Of a stretch of 64,000 nucleotides of DNA, positions 8,572 through 17,734 are shown in pieces. The stretch is from assembly GCF_000737195.2 (NCBI RefSeq), contig NZ_JALM01000067.1:1-64000 (forward strand), given 5' to 3'. The position numbers were made by a program, and so were the translations under genes. The notes below the pieces were generated by a model that was given only the letters and a program-made list of their open reading frames with translations, was not told the DNA's origin and made no database searches. This DNA comes from Sciscionella sediminilitoris. GTDB lineage: Bacteria > Actinomycetota > Actinomycetes > Mycobacteriales > Pseudonocardiaceae. Position 1 is the stretch's first letter, and each line of letters begins with the position of its first letter.

Positions 8572-8966
8572 CGTCCCGGCGGGCTTCCGATGTCCAGCGC
8601 AACGTTTGCGGCATCGACATAGGCCAGCCCCTCGGCTGCCGTTCTACTCGCCCAGTCCGCCTGCCGTATCGAATGCACCTCGGCCAGCTGCCGATCGCAG
8701 AGGACCAGCCTGTCCCTGGCGTCCTCCAATGCTTGCGCAGCGGCCGCGGACATCGATGCGCCATCCCGGGCCGCGGTATCGATCGCCCGTAGCAACGATC
8801 GCCGCTTTTCCCGCGCCCGGGCTACGCCGATCCGCACTTTTCGCTGACTCCTGACCTCCTGATAGGCGGCGAGCGCCAGGAGACTCATGAGCGAGGCGAT
8901 CAAGAGGATAATTGTGATCTGATACATTTCAGCGGTTGGAAAATTAGTCCAGTAATCGATCGCCAC
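8562..8966 (-). CDS. hypothetical single-span membrane protein
   Basis: A 134-residue protein with one N-terminal membrane segment (YQITIILLIASLMSLLALAA, residues about 15-34). A basic helical segment follows (RSQRKVRIGVARAREKRRSL) and then an Ala-rich probable coiled-coil (residues 55-110). It looks membrane-anchored with a cytoplasmic helical part. No family is recognised. The end overlaps the 8236-8571 ORF by 10 bp in another frame, and the last residues (GRWS) look less conserved-like than the continuation in the other frame, so a frameshift is suspected. Confidence 0.5.
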   Translation of the reverse strand: MAIDYWTNFPTAEMYQITIILLIASLMSLLALAAYQEVRSQRKVRIGVARAREKRRSLLRAIDTAARDGASMSAAAAQALEDARDRLVLCDRQLAEVHSIRQADWASRTAAEGLAYVDAANVALDIGSPPGRWS

Positions 8967-9151
8967 GCGCCTTGCCAGAATCTTTCCGTTCAGCGATCAA
9001 GCGGGTACGTTCGCCAATCTAGCCGGATTGTCCCGCCATTCGTATCCGCCACCTGACGGGTTCACCCCCGCCAGGTGGCCACCGCGAACACCATCGCTAC
9101 CCGGGCCGCACCGAACGCTATACGCTGGTTCTCGGGACAGAAAGGACGAGC

Positions 9152-9808
9152 ATGATCCGGGTGACGATCATCGACGACGAGGCACTCGTCCGGTCGGGAT
9201 TCACCATGATGCTGAACGCCGCCGAGGATATCGAGGTGGTGTCGGCCAGTGACGGAGTCACGGCGATGGACGTTATCGCGCGGGATCGCCCGGATGTGGT
9301 GCTGCTGGATATCCGCATGCCGCAGCGCAACGGAATGGACATTCTGACCGATATTCGCCGCCTGGACGCACCACCGGTGGTCGCGATACTGACCACCTTC
9401 GATTCGGACGATTACATCGCCAGGGCCCTGCGCGAAGGTGCCGCCGGTTTTCTGGTCAAGGACACCGATCCGGAACAGCTTCCCCTGTTGATCCGTTCCC
9501 TCGCGGCCGGCGGGATCGCGCTCTCGTCCAAGGTGAGCCGAACCGTCATCGACGGATACCTGGGTGCCGGTGACCGGACGGCGGCCCGGCTGCTGAAGAC
9601 CCTGACCCAGCGAGAACGGGAAGTACTCGCCCGGCTGTCCCTGGGCCAATCGAACACCGAGATCGCCCGCCGGCTCCATGTCAGCACGGGAACCGTGAAA
9701 GACCACGTCAGCGCAATTCTCGCGAAATTCGGGGTCACCACCCGGCTGCAGGCGGCGCTGGTCGCCGAACGCGGCGGGCTCAACACCCGCCCGATGGAAC
9801 ACCGATGA
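9152..9808 (+). CDS. NarL/FixJ-type response regulator
   Basis: A 218-residue two-component regulator. The receiver domain (1-120) has the acidic pocket Asp8-Asp9, the phospho-acceptor Asp53 in VVLLDIRMP and Lys in LVKDTD. The C-terminal LuxR HTH (about 150-212) reads LTQREREVLARL and SNTEIARRLHVSTGTVKDHV. It overlaps the histidine-kinase start by 4 bp (ATGA), the usual translational coupling of a DesK/NarL pair. A TATACG-like -10 lies about 35 bp upstream. The regulon is not evident; the adjacent minus-strand membrane ORFs are possible but unproven targets. Confidence 0.93.
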   Translation: MIRVTIIDDEALVRSGFTMMLNAAEDIEVVSASDGVTAMDVIARDRPDVVLLDIRMPQRNGMDILTDIRRLDAPPVVAILTTFDSDDYIARALREGAAGFLVKDTDPEQLPLLIRSLAAGGIALSSKVSRTVIDGYLGAGDRTAARLLKTLTQREREVLARLSLGQSNTEIARRLHVSTGTVKDHVSAILAKFGVTTRLQAALVAERGGLNTRPMEHR

Positions 9809-10902
9809 TCCGGGGCACCCGGCTGGCCACGGTGTCCATGCACGTGTTCCTGGTCGGCATCGCCCTCGCCGACGGTCTGCTTCCGCTGGAATCGAACTCT
9901 GTCACCGATATCGTCCTGGCCAGCATCGCCGCGGCCGGGCTCGTCCTGCGCAACCGGGCACCATGGCTCTCGTTCCTGCTGGTGCTGCCCGCACTGTTCA
10001 CCGTGTCCCCGATGATCGCCACCCTCCTCGCGCTCTACTCCGTCGCCGTGAGCGAACCGCGCCGCTGGGCCATCGCCCTCGCGGGAGTGATCGCCCTGGC
10101 GGGATTCGCCATCGACTGGCCGGATCTCGAGGATGTCCGCGATATCGGGCTTTCCATCATCTACGGAATCATGACCGTGGCCGCACCGATCGCCTTCGGG
10201 CTGCTCGTGCGCACCCGCGCGGAACTCACCACCCGCTTACGGGAGCTCGGTGAGGCACGGCAGCTGGAGAGCGACCGCCGCGAACACGAAATCCTCACCA
10301 CCGAACGCAACCGGATCGCCCGGGAAATGCACGATGCCGTCTCCCACCAGGTCAGTCTCATCGCCGTCCAGTCCGGTGCGCTCCAGGTGAACACCCGGGA
10401 CTCCACGGTCGGCGACGCGGCACGGAACATCCGCGGCCTCGCGGTCCGGACACTGGACGAACTGCGGCAGATGATCACCGTGCTCCGCGCCGACGAGGGC
10501 CCCGCGCCCCTGGTTCCGCAACCCACCATCGCCGATCTCGGCACGCTCATCGCGGACAGCGGAATCCCCGCCACCACAGACGTCCGGCTCCCCGATGACC
10601 TCCCCGCGACCGTGCAGCGCACCATCTACCGCACCGTCCAGGAGGCACTGACCAATATTCGCAAACACGCCCCCGGCGCCACCGCGAACATCACCGCCCG
10701 CACCGAACGGGATCTCCTTTCGCTCACCGTGCACAACACGGCGGCCACCACAGCACTGGAACTGCCATCCGCCGGACACGGCCTTGTCGGTCTGCGCGAA
10801 CGCGTCGAGCTGCTGGAGGGAACGCTGACCACGCACGCCGACGAAACCGGGTACTCCCTGCACATCAGCATCCCGAAGCCGAGCCCGCAACCAAGCCGAT
10901 GA
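9805..10902 (+). CDS. DesK-family sensor histidine kinase
   Basis: A 365-residue membrane kinase. Four to five hydrophobic segments span residues about 10-140, with very short loops and no large extracellular sensor. The HisKA_3 dimerisation helix follows, with the phospho-acceptor His in NRIAREMHDAVSHQVSLIAV, and then an HATPase_c domain (QEALTNIRKHAPGA as the N-box, GHGLVGLRERVELL as the G-box). The absence of a big sensor domain suggests sensing within or near the membrane. It starts on the ATGA overlap with the response regulator. One TTA leucine codon lies at 10237. Confidence 0.92.
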   Translation: MIRGTRLATVSMHVFLVGIALADGLLPLESNSVTDIVLASIAAAGLVLRNRAPWLSFLLVLPALFTVSPMIATLLALYSVAVSEPRRWAIALAGVIALAGFAIDWPDLEDVRDIGLSIIYGIMTVAAPIAFGLLVRTRAELTTRLRELGEARQLESDRREHEILTTERNRIAREMHDAVSHQVSLIAVQSGALQVNTRDSTVGDAARNIRGLAVRTLDELRQMITVLRADEGPAPLVPQPTIADLGTLIADSGIPATTDVRLPDDLPATVQRTIYRTVQEALTNIRKHAPGATANITARTERDLLSLTVHNTAATTALELPSAGHGLVGLRERVELLEGTLTTHADETGYSLHISIPKPSPQPSR

Positions 10903-10912
10903 CGCGGCGCGG

Positions 10913-12478
10913 CTAGCAAAGATCGGGCGGATGCGCTCCGATCGCCTGCTGGTCACCGTGCCCGGCATCCGCGGGCAGCCGCAGGGCATCGAGCACCTCG
11001 TGCGGCGCGGTGAGCAGTTGCGGGTGGTGATCGAGCACGAGTTGCTGTTCCGCGGTGAGCTGGTGCACGGAAACGGCCCAGTCGGCCTTCACGATCAGCA
11101 GCGCGCCGACCCGGATCACCGCGTCCCTGGTGTTTTGCAGCCCGGCCAGTAACGGTCCCAGGTGCTGCATCATCGTCGCGGTGACCGTGGCGTCCTGCTC
11201 GAGCACCAGACGGGATTCGAGGGTGTGGGTGGCGATACGCCCGAGCTCGGAATCGGCGATCGGGCCCATCCTGGCCCACATCCGCCGAAACCAGGAGCCC
11301 AACACCGGCCTGTCCCGATGCACGATGTCCGCGCCCGCCGCCTGGATCAGGTCCTCGACCGCCGTTTGCACCTCGCGATGCGCGGATTCCTCGCTCAGGT
11401 AGACGGTGACCGGGATGGTCAGCTCCGATGCGGGCACCGGTTCGATCGCCAGTACGTATCCGTCGCTGTCTGCCTCCCGTATGGACACGGATGGGCGCAG
11501 CTTGCGGTTCAGCCGGGTGATCAGCACCGCGAGTGGCTCGGCGGGCGGATCGATCGGGCTCCAGATGCGTGCGGTCAGCTCTGCTTCGGAGACCTGACGG
11601 TCCACGTCCTCCGCGAGCAGGGCGAGCACGTCGAACTCTTCGGAGGTGACCGGTAGCAATTCGCCTGAACGGTGCACCTCGCGCCGTACCGTGTCGATTT
11701 CCAGGTCCCCGACGTGCTGGACGGACGGTCTGGCGACCGGGCGAAATGGGTTCCCCGGCAGTTCGAGCATGGCACTCGGCGGGACCGGATCGACCGGCCG
11801 TTCATCGGCGCTTGGCCGGGGCGGCGGTTCGACACCGACTTCGGCACTGAGCAGGTATCCGTAGTCAGGTACCCGTTTGACCTGTACGGGGTGGCGAAGC
11901 TTGCGACGCAGCCGGTCGATCAGCATCGGGAGCCGCCCGGCCCCCGGATCGACCCGGTCGCTCCAGACATGGTGGAGCAGTTCCGAATCGGGAACCGGAT
12001 CGCCCACGTTGGCCGCGAGCAGGGCGAGCGCGTCGAACTCGCTGCGCGTGAAGCTCAGCAATTCCCCGGAACGGTGCACCTCGCGCCGCTCCGTGTCGAT
12101 TTCCAGCTCCCCGACGCGGTGGACGGACGGCCGGACGACCGTGCGCTGTGTGACAACCGATCCGCTCGGCGGAATCGAGGGCACCTGCCGCCCGGCGACA
12201 TCCGGCACGACGAACGTTCCGTCATCGAGGCGGTACGCCAGCACGATCGGGACCCGCCAGTCCGCCATTCGCTCATCGGTGAGGTATCCGGACGGGTGCT
12301 CCTCGAGTAACCGACGATCGAAAACGACGGCGTCGTAGGGCTTCTCCGCGAGTGCGGGTTCGACGGCCTGGAAGGCCTCCACCGCGTCGACCTGGAGACC
12401 GGCTTCCCGCAACACGAAGCGGTACGCCACGACCAGATCTTCGTCGGGTTCGACGAGCAGCACACGCAAGCCAGGCAC
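10913..12478 (-). CDS. receiver-like protein with two tandem winged-helix domains and a C-terminal helical domain
   Basis: A 521-residue protein of unusual build. Residues 1-115 resemble a response-regulator receiver (LRVLLVEPDED, AVVFDRRLL). Two OmpR/PhoB-type winged-helix domains follow (about 125-215 and 255-345) and are clear duplicates: GELEIDTERREVHRSGELL versus GDLEIDTVRREVHRSGELL. Residues about 355-505 form a helical domain beginning TIPVTVYLSEESAHREVQTA, which I recall from uncharacterised actinobacterial proteins but cannot name. Two DNA-binding domains in one chain would let one subunit contact a direct repeat. No kinase is next to it; the HK/RR pair is convergent, ending 10 bp away. 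A TTA codon lies at 12308-12310. Confidence 0.75.
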   Translation of the reverse strand: MPGLRVLLVEPDEDLVVAYRFVLREAGLQVDAVEAFQAVEPALAEKPYDAVVFDRRLLEEHPSGYLTDERMADWRVPIVLAYRLDDGTFVVPDVAGRQVPSIPPSGSVVTQRTVVRPSVHRVGELEIDTERREVHRSGELLSFTRSEFDALALLAANVGDPVPDSELLHHVWSDRVDPGAGRLPMLIDRLRRKLRHPVQVKRVPDYGYLLSAEVGVEPPPRPSADERPVDPVPPSAMLELPGNPFRPVARPSVQHVGDLEIDTVRREVHRSGELLPVTSEEFDVLALLAEDVDRQVSEAELTARIWSPIDPPAEPLAVLITRLNRKLRPSVSIREADSDGYVLAIEPVPASELTIPVTVYLSEESAHREVQTAVEDLIQAAGADIVHRDRPVLGSWFRRMWARMGPIADSELGRIATHTLESRLVLEQDATVTATMMQHLGPLLAGLQNTRDAVIRVGALLIVKADWAVSVHQLTAEQQLVLDHHPQLLTAPHEVLDALRLPADAGHGDQQAIGAHPPDLC

Positions 12479-12545
12479 CTTTCGATCCGGAGATCGTTCT
12501 GGGCGTCAGCTTGCCACAGCGGGCAGCGAACGGTGGCCTTTTCCG

Positions 12546-12619
12546 TGCCCCAGACGGGATTCGAACCCGCACCGGTGGCGATTTTAAGTCGCCTGCCTCT
12601 GCCGTTGGGCTACTGGGGC
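12546..12619 (-). tRNA. tRNA with anticodon UAA (Leu codon UUA) but a class I fold
   Basis: The minus strand folds into a full cloverleaf of 74 nt. The 7-bp acceptor stem is GCCCCAG/CTGGGGC, with U8-A9 and a 3-bp D stem. The anticodon stem is GGCGA/TCGCC around loop CTTAAAA (anticodon TAA), and the T arm is GCGGG-TTCGAAT-CCCGT. The discriminator base is A and CCA is not encoded. The variable region is only about 6 nt, whereas canonical leucine tRNAs are class II with a long variable arm. The identity is therefore uncertain: Leu by anticodon, odd by structure. It stands alone 43 bp before the ndh stop. Confidence 0.85.
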
Positions 12620-12662
12620 ACGTCAAGCGTAGTGCGACGTGCCCCCTCCGGCCATGGCCGGG

Positions 12663-13988
12663 TCAGCTCTTGGATGCCTTCTCGAAGGCCTTCTTGGGCT
12701 CGTTGATCTGGCCCATGGAGACGATCTCGCGGCGGAAGATGCCGTTGATCGCCCAGTCCAGCTGAATCTGGATCTTGCGCGAGAAGGTCGGCATCATCAT
12801 CACGTGGTACGCGCGGTGGAACAGCCACGCGAAGAAGCCCTTGATCTTCATGCCCATCGCGTCCGCGACACCCTTGTGCAGGCCGAGCGAGGCCACCGAA
12901 CCGAGGTTCTTGTGGTAGTAGTCCTTCGGCTTGCCGCCGCGCAGCACCGCGAGCAGGTTCTTGCCGAGCACCCTGGCCTGGCGCACCGCGTGCTGGGCGT
13001 TCGGCGGGCAGGTCGCGGTCGGGTCGTCCGCGGTCTTGGAAAGGTCCGGAACCGCGGCGCAGTCGCCGGCGCTGAACACCATGGGCTGCCCCTCGACCTG
13101 CAGGCCCGCGCTGACCTTGAGCCGGCCGCGCTTGTCGATGGGCAGATCGGAGGCGGCGAGCACCGGGTTCGCCTTGACGCCCGCGGTCCAGATGATGGTG
13201 TCCGAGTCGAACTCGGTGCCGTCCGAGAGCTGCACGTGACCGTTCTCGAAGGACTTGGCGAGGGTGTCCAGGTAGATCTCGATGCCGCGCGCCTCGAGCT
13301 GCTCCGCGGTCCACACGCCGAGCGATTCGCGTACCTCGGGCATGATCCGCCCGGCACCCTCGACGAGCACCCAGCGCAGGTCCGAGGGCTCGATGTTCTC
13401 GTAGTACTTGGTGGCGTACCGGCTCATGTCCTCGAGCTCGGCCAGCGTCTCGATACCGGAGAACCCGCCGCCGACCACGGTGAAGGTCAGCAGCTTCTTG
13501 CGCTCCTCCGGGTCCAGCGTGGACGAGGCGAGGTCCATCCGGGACAGCACGCGGTTGCGCAGGTAGATGGCTTCACCGATGGTCTTGCAGCCGATGCCCT
13601 GCTCCGCGAGGCCCGGAATGGGCAGCAGCCGGGTGATCGAGCCGAGCGCGACGACCAGGTAGTCGTAACCGATCTCCTCGACGTGCCCGTCGGCCGCTTC
13701 GACGGTCACCCGGCGGTTGGCGTGCTCGATGTTGGTGACCGAGGCCGTCACGACGTGACACCTCTTGAGCGTCCGGCGCAGCGGAACGACGACATGGCGC
13801 GGTTCGATGGAGCCGGCTGCGGCCTCCGGAAGGAACGGCAGGTAGGTCATGTGCGGCTGCGGATCGATCACCGTGACGGAGGCTTCCTTCGCACGGAGCT
13901 TCTTCTGCAAGCGCAGAGCGGTGTATAACCCGACATAGCCGCCGCCGAGGATCACTATCCTGGCCGGCTGTTCCTTACCTTTCGCCAT
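12663..13988 (-). CDS. ndh: type II NADH dehydrogenase (NDH-2)
   Basis: A 441-residue single-subunit, non-proton-pumping NADH:quinone oxidoreductase. The FAD Rossmann motif is ILGGGYVGLYTALRL (about 13-27), the NADH motif is VVGGGFSGIETLAEL (about 170), and SAGDCAAVPD near residue 315 is the second FAD contact. The C-terminal segment FAWLFHRAYHVMMMPTFSRK is the usual amphipathic membrane-docking region. Length and motifs match actinobacterial Ndh. It passes electrons from cytosolic NADH to menaquinone at the inner face of the membrane. The upstream 250 bp are shared with the divergent RibD-like gene and show no clear operator. Confidence 0.95.
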   Translation of the reverse strand: MAKGKEQPARIVILGGGYVGLYTALRLQKKLRAKEASVTVIDPQPHMTYLPFLPEAAAGSIEPRHVVVPLRRTLKRCHVVTASVTNIEHANRRVTVEAADGHVEEIGYDYLVVALGSITRLLPIPGLAEQGIGCKTIGEAIYLRNRVLSRMDLASSTLDPEERKKLLTFTVVGGGFSGIETLAELEDMSRYATKYYENIEPSDLRWVLVEGAGRIMPEVRESLGVWTAEQLEARGIEIYLDTLAKSFENGHVQLSDGTEFDSDTIIWTAGVKANPVLAASDLPIDKRGRLKVSAGLQVEGQPMVFSAGDCAAVPDLSKTADDPTATCPPNAQHAVRQARVLGKNLLAVLRGGKPKDYYHKNLGSVASLGLHKGVADAMGMKIKGFFAWLFHRAYHVMMMPTFSRKIQIQLDWAINGIFRREIVSMGQINEPKKAFEKASKS

Positions 13989-14239
13989 GCCTCTATCGTC
14001 TCACTGTTTGACCAAGACTTCACCGCAACCCCACCGCAATGTGACCGGGCTCGCTGACCTGCGCTGAATCGTGTGCGGAACCGATCAAGCGACCCGTCGC
14101 ACGATCCGGTACGGCCATCCGGTAATGGATGTTTTTTCCGCATTCGGGCGGACACGCGGAGTCAACCGATCGGCCTCCGATGACGCGCGCGACATCCGGC
14201 GGTCACACCGTCGAACCCACTCGACGAGGAGGACTTCCG

Positions 14240-14803
14240 ATGCGCAGCGTGATCAGTTCGATGAACGTCTCGCTCGACGGCCGCATCGCCGGACCCGACG
14301 GCGGCTTCGACTGGACGGAACCCGACGAGGAGGTCTTCCGCTCACACCTCGAGGAGCTCCGCGGGGTCGGCGGTTATCTGCTGGGACGACGGCTGTACGA
14401 GACGATGCTGTACTGGGAGACCGCCGAACAGGAGACCGAGCTCGACGAGGCGCAGCTCGAATGGGCTGCGCTCTGGACCGCGCTGCCCAAGGTGGTGTTC
14501 TCCGGGACCCTGTCCGCGGTACGGGGCAACGCCCGCCTGGCTTCCGGGGGTGTGGCCGGGGAGCTCGAACGGTTGCGCACCGAGCCCGGGCACGGCGACA
14601 TCGCCATCGGCGGCGCGACCCTCGCCGCCGAAGCGGCTGGGCTGGGCCTGATCGACGAGTACCGGGTCCGGATCCACCCGGTGCTGGTCGGCGGTGGCAT
14701 CCCGTTCTTTCCCCAGCGTGAGCACCGGGTGGACCTCGAACTCGTCGAGACCCGCACCTTCACCTCCGGGGTCGTCTACCTCCGCCACCGGGTGACGCGC
14801 TAA
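14240..14803 (+). CDS. dihydrofolate reductase / RibD C-terminal family protein
   Basis: A 187-residue protein of the RibD_C/DHFR-like fold ([20 protein letters not shown] at the N-terminus, [10 protein letters not shown], and GGGIPFFP near the C-terminus). These stand-alone proteins are NADPH-dependent reductases of usually unknown substrate and are not the folate-pathway enzyme. The start ATG 14240 is preceded by GAGGAGGA at 14225-14232. The last three bases overlap the stop of the convergent uracil-DNA glycosylase gene. Confidence 0.85.
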   Translation: MRSVISSMNVSLDGRIAGPDGGFDWTEPDEEVFRSHLEELRGVGGYLLGRRLYETMLYWETAEQETELDEAQLEWAALWTALPKVVFSGTLSAVRGNARLASGGVAGELERLRTEPGHGDIAIGGATLAAEAAGLGLIDEYRVRIHPVLVGGGIPFFPQREHRVDLELVETRTFTSGVVYLRHRVTR

Positions 14804-15519
14804 CCGTCCACTCCGGCCACTCGCTTCGCCTCCCGCAGCACCGCGCGGACCATGTCCGGGGTGAGCCGTCCGGTGAAGGTGTTCTGCTGGGACACGTGAT
14901 AGCAGCCGAGCAGGGTCAGCTCCCCGATCTTCGCGCTCGCCCCGTGCGCGAACTTGGGCCGGGGTTTCGGCACCGGCCAGCCCGCACCGGCCAGTTCGGT
15001 GAGCGCGCACGACCAGCCGAAGGCGCCGAGGGTGAGCACCACGCGCAGGCTGGGCGCGAGCAGTTCGAGTTCCCGGTGCAGCCACGGCCGGCAGGTATCG
15101 CGTTCGGCCGTCGTCGGCTTGTTCTCCGGCGGCGCGCAGTGCACGGGTGAGGTGATCCGCGTATGGCGCAGGGAAAGCCCGTCGTCGGCGGCGATCGCGT
15201 GCGGCTGGGAGGCGAGGCCTTCGGCGTGCAGTGCCGCGTAGAGCACATCGCCGGAGCGGTCCCCGGTGAACATCCGCCCGGTCCGGTTGGCGCCATGCGC
15301 GGCCGGGGCGAGCCCGATGATCAGGATCCGCGCGTCCGGCGGGCCGAATCCGGGCACCGGTCGGCCCCAGTACCGCTGATCGGCGAACGCGGCCCGCTTG
15401 ACCTCGGCGATGTGCTCCCGCCACGCGACGAGCCGCGGGCAGGCACGGCATTCGGTGAGGAGGGAGTCGAGCTCGGCGAGCCCACCCGCCTCCGGGGCGA
15501 TCCGTTCCGGCGTACGCAT
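14800..15519 (-). CDS. uracil-DNA glycosylase, family 5 (UdgB-like)
   Basis: A 239-residue iron-sulfur uracil-DNA glycosylase. Motif 1 reads [19 protein letters not shown], with Ala where family 4 has a polar catalytic residue. Motif 2 region [13 protein letters not shown] and the later [17 protein letters not shown] complete the family-5 pattern. CRACPRL near residue 25 and further cysteines are the 4Fe-4S ligands. The enzyme removes uracil and other deaminated bases from DNA. ATG 15519 is chosen because GGGAGG lies 9 nt upstream; ATG 15528 is too close to it. A family-1 Ung is encoded separately at 61543-62220, so the two have complementary roles. Confidence 0.85.
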   Translation of the reverse strand: MRTPERIAPEAGGLAELDSLLTECRACPRLVAWREHIAEVKRAAFADQRYWGRPVPGFGPPDARILIIGLAPAAHGANRTGRMFTGDRSGDVLYAALHAEGLASQPHAIAADDGLSLRHTRITSPVHCAPPENKPTTAERDTCRPWLHRELELLAPSLRVVLTLGAFGWSCALTELAGAGWPVPKPRPKFAHGASAKIGELTLLGCYHVSQQNTFTGRLTPDMVRAVLREAKRVAGVDG

Positions 15520-15567
15520 GCCGGTCATCCTCCCGCGCGCCGCCGGGAAAACGAATAGGGTACGGGC

Positions 15568-17040
15568 ATGGCAGACGAGCAGACCGAGAAACCCGCGGAG
15601 AAGACCGAAACCGAGGCCCCGGCCGACGATCTGGTCACCACGAGCCACCAGATCACGGTCAAGCGCAAGAAGCTGAACTACACCGCGACGACCGGAAGGC
15701 TCGTCCTGCGCGATGAGGTGCTCGAGGACGGCAAGGTCGACGGGGTCAAGCCGAAGGCCGAGGTGTTCCTCACCGCGTACACCCTCGACGGGGCAGAGCC
15801 GGGGAGCCGCCCGGTCACCTTCGCGTTCAACGGCGGACCGGGCGCGGCCAGCCTGTGGCTGCACATGGGGCTGCTCGGACCGCGCCGGGTCGTCTCCGGG
15901 GACGCCGGAGCCCTCGAACCGCCGCCCTACCGGCTCGCGGACAATCCCGAGACCCTGCTCGCCAGCTCCGATCTGGTGTTCATCGACCCGGTCTCGACGG
16001 GGTACTCACGCGCGGCGAAGGGCAACAAACCGGGCGATTACCACGGTTTCACCGGCGATGTGGAATCCATCGGCGAGGTGATCCGGTTGTGGACCTCCCG
16101 CAACGGCCGCTGGATGTCGCCGAAATTCCTCGCGGGCGAGTCGTACGGCACCATCCGCGCGGGCGCGCTCGCCGAACATCTGCAACAGCGCTACGGCCTT
16201 TTCCTGAACGGGATCATGCTGCTTTCCTCGGTCATCGACATGGGGAGCGTGTTCTTCTCTGAAGGAAACGACCGGCCCTACGCCCTTTTCCTGCCCACCT
16301 ATGCGGCCATCGCGAATTATCACGGCAAACACGGGGATCGCCCGCTCACCGAGGTCGTCGCCGAGGCCGAGGAATTCGCCAACCGCGACTATCCGTATGC
16401 CCTCGCCCAGGGCGCGCGCCTCTCCGAACAGGAGCGCACCGCGACCGTGGCCAAACTCGCCGAGCTGACCGGGCTCAGCGAGGACTACGTCGAGCGCAGC
16501 AATCTGCGCATCGAACACCTGCACTTCTTCGCCGAACTGTTGCGGGACGAGGGATTGGCGATCGGACGCATGGACGGCCGGTTCACCGGTTCCCCGGTGG
16601 ACGGGATCGGCGAGCAGATCACCGCCGACCCGTTCATGCAGATCGCCGGTTCCTACACCGCGACCTTCAACCACTATGTGCGCGCCGAACTCGAATACGA
16701 GAACGACCTCCCGTATGAATACATCAACCCGAAAGTCATTCAGGAGTGGTCGTACAAGGAATTCGAGAACGCGTCCACGACGGTGACCGACAAACTCGCC
16801 TCCGCGATGCGCGGAAACGAATTCCTCAAGGTGCACGTCGCGTTCGGCTACTACGACGGGGCAACCCCGCACCACGCGGCCGAGGACTGCCTTGCCAAGC
16901 TCAAGATTCCCGAGCACCTGCACGACAACATCGAGCGCGCCTACTACGAGGCGGGCCACATGATGTACGTGCACGAGCCGAGCAGGCTCCAGCAGTCCAA
17001 GGATCTGGCCAAGTTCGTGCGGGACGCCTCGAACCGCTGA
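15568..17040 (+). CDS. S10 family serine carboxypeptidase-like protein
   Basis: A 490-residue alpha/beta-hydrolase peptidase. [20 protein letters not shown] is the oxyanion/N-terminal S10 motif, [11 protein letters not shown] holds the nucleophile Ser, FGYYDGATP contains the acid region, and [10 protein letters not shown] carries the catalytic His. The first 30 residues are hydrophilic and rich in Glu/Lys, with no signal peptide, so it looks cytoplasmic, unlike vacuolar or secreted eukaryotic relatives. The start ATG 15568 has only a weak AGGG-like site. It diverges from udgB and is terminated by the hairpin at 17065-17098. Confidence 0.88.
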   Translation: MADEQTEKPAEKTETEAPADDLVTTSHQITVKRKKLNYTATTGRLVLRDEVLEDGKVDGVKPKAEVFLTAYTLDGAEPGSRPVTFAFNGGPGAASLWLHMGLLGPRRVVSGDAGALEPPPYRLADNPETLLASSDLVFIDPVSTGYSRAAKGNKPGDYHGFTGDVESIGEVIRLWTSRNGRWMSPKFLAGESYGTIRAGALAEHLQQRYGLFLNGIMLLSSVIDMGSVFFSEGNDRPYALFLPTYAAIANYHGKHGDRPLTEVVAEAEEFANRDYPYALAQGARLSEQERTATVAKLAELTGLSEDYVERSNLRIEHLHFFAELLRDEGLAIGRMDGRFTGSPVDGIGEQITADPFMQIAGSYTATFNHYVRAELEYENDLPYEYINPKVIQEWSYKEFENASTTVTDKLASAMRGNEFLKVHVAFGYYDGATPHHAAEDCLAKLKIPEHLHDNIERAYYEAGHMMYVHEPSRLQQSKDLAKFVRDASNR

Positions 17041-17064
17041 TCTTCGGGGCTCGAATTCCACGGC

Positions 17065-17098
17065 GGCGCATCGGCGGTGCCGTCACCGTCGATGCGCC
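17065..17098. terminator. bidirectional hairpin between convergent genes
   Basis: GGCGCATCG and CGATGCGCC form a perfect 9-bp stem with a 16-nt loop, in the gap between the ends of the S10 peptidase and the GtrA gene. It has no T-tract, which is common for terminators in high-GC actinomycetes. Confidence 0.55.
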
Positions 17099-17108
17099 AC
17101 CGGCCCGT

Positions 17109-17657
17109 TCAGGCGGCGTGCTTTTCGTGATCCTCGGGCAGTGCACGATTGCGCCGCGAATCGTGCTGCCGGGCATCGGAGCGCGGGAAAACCCAGCGGG
17201 TGAACGCCCACCACCGGAATACCGTCGTGATCAGGGTTCCCAGGATGATGCCGCTGACGAAATCGGCGGCCTCCTGGGTGAACAGGCCGACATAGGGCAC
17301 CTCGAGGTGGAGAACCCATCGCGAAACGGCGAGCGGGAGCGCATTGATACCGATCCCGATGCCGCTGATCAAGAAGAACAGTGCGGCCTCATGGGAACGT
17401 TCGCGGCCGCCCCGGGTGCGAAACGACCATTCCCGGCTCAGCACATAGGAAACGACCGTCGAGATCAGTACGGCGGTACCGAGCGCGACGACCGGTTTCG
17501 CGGAGAGCACGGTGAACTTCAACCCATAGTTGACCAGGTTGGTGAGCACGAAGCAGACGCCACCGACCACGGCGAACTTCACCAGCTCACGGTGCCGGTG
17601 CAGCATCGCGCGCCATGATCTCGGCAGCCGGGCCAGCACGCCACGGACAATCGCCAT
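17109..17657 (-). CDS. GtrA family membrane protein
   Basis: A 182-residue protein with four membrane segments: FAVVGGVCFVLTNLVNYGL, VVALGTAVLISTVVSYVLS, AALFFLISGIGIGINALPLA and FVSGIILGTLITTVFRWWAF. The SREWSFR after segment two is the family hallmark. GtrA-like proteins are thought to flip polyprenyl-linked sugars for cell-envelope glycosylation. ATG 17657 begins MAIVRGVLARLP just before the first domain. No glycosyltransferase partner lies next to it. The following plus-strand lipoprotein gene is divergent. Confidence 0.88.
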   Translation of the reverse strand: MAIVRGVLARLPRSWRAMLHRHRELVKFAVVGGVCFVLTNLVNYGLKFTVLSAKPVVALGTAVLISTVVSYVLSREWSFRTRGGRERSHEAALFFLISGIGIGINALPLAVSRWVLHLEVPYVGLFTQEAADFVSGIILGTLITTVFRWWAFTRWVFPRSDARQHDSRRNRALPEDHEKHAA

Positions 17658-17734
17658 GGCGCGGAGCGTAACAGCACGAGTGGGCAGAGTTATCCGGTCG
17701 TGTAACGAGCGGGCCGCGACGGCGATAAGCGGGA

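Noticed and set aside
10913-12478. SARP-type antibiotic regulator
   Set aside because: There is no bacterial transcriptional activator (BTAD) domain after the winged helix, and a second winged helix follows instead.
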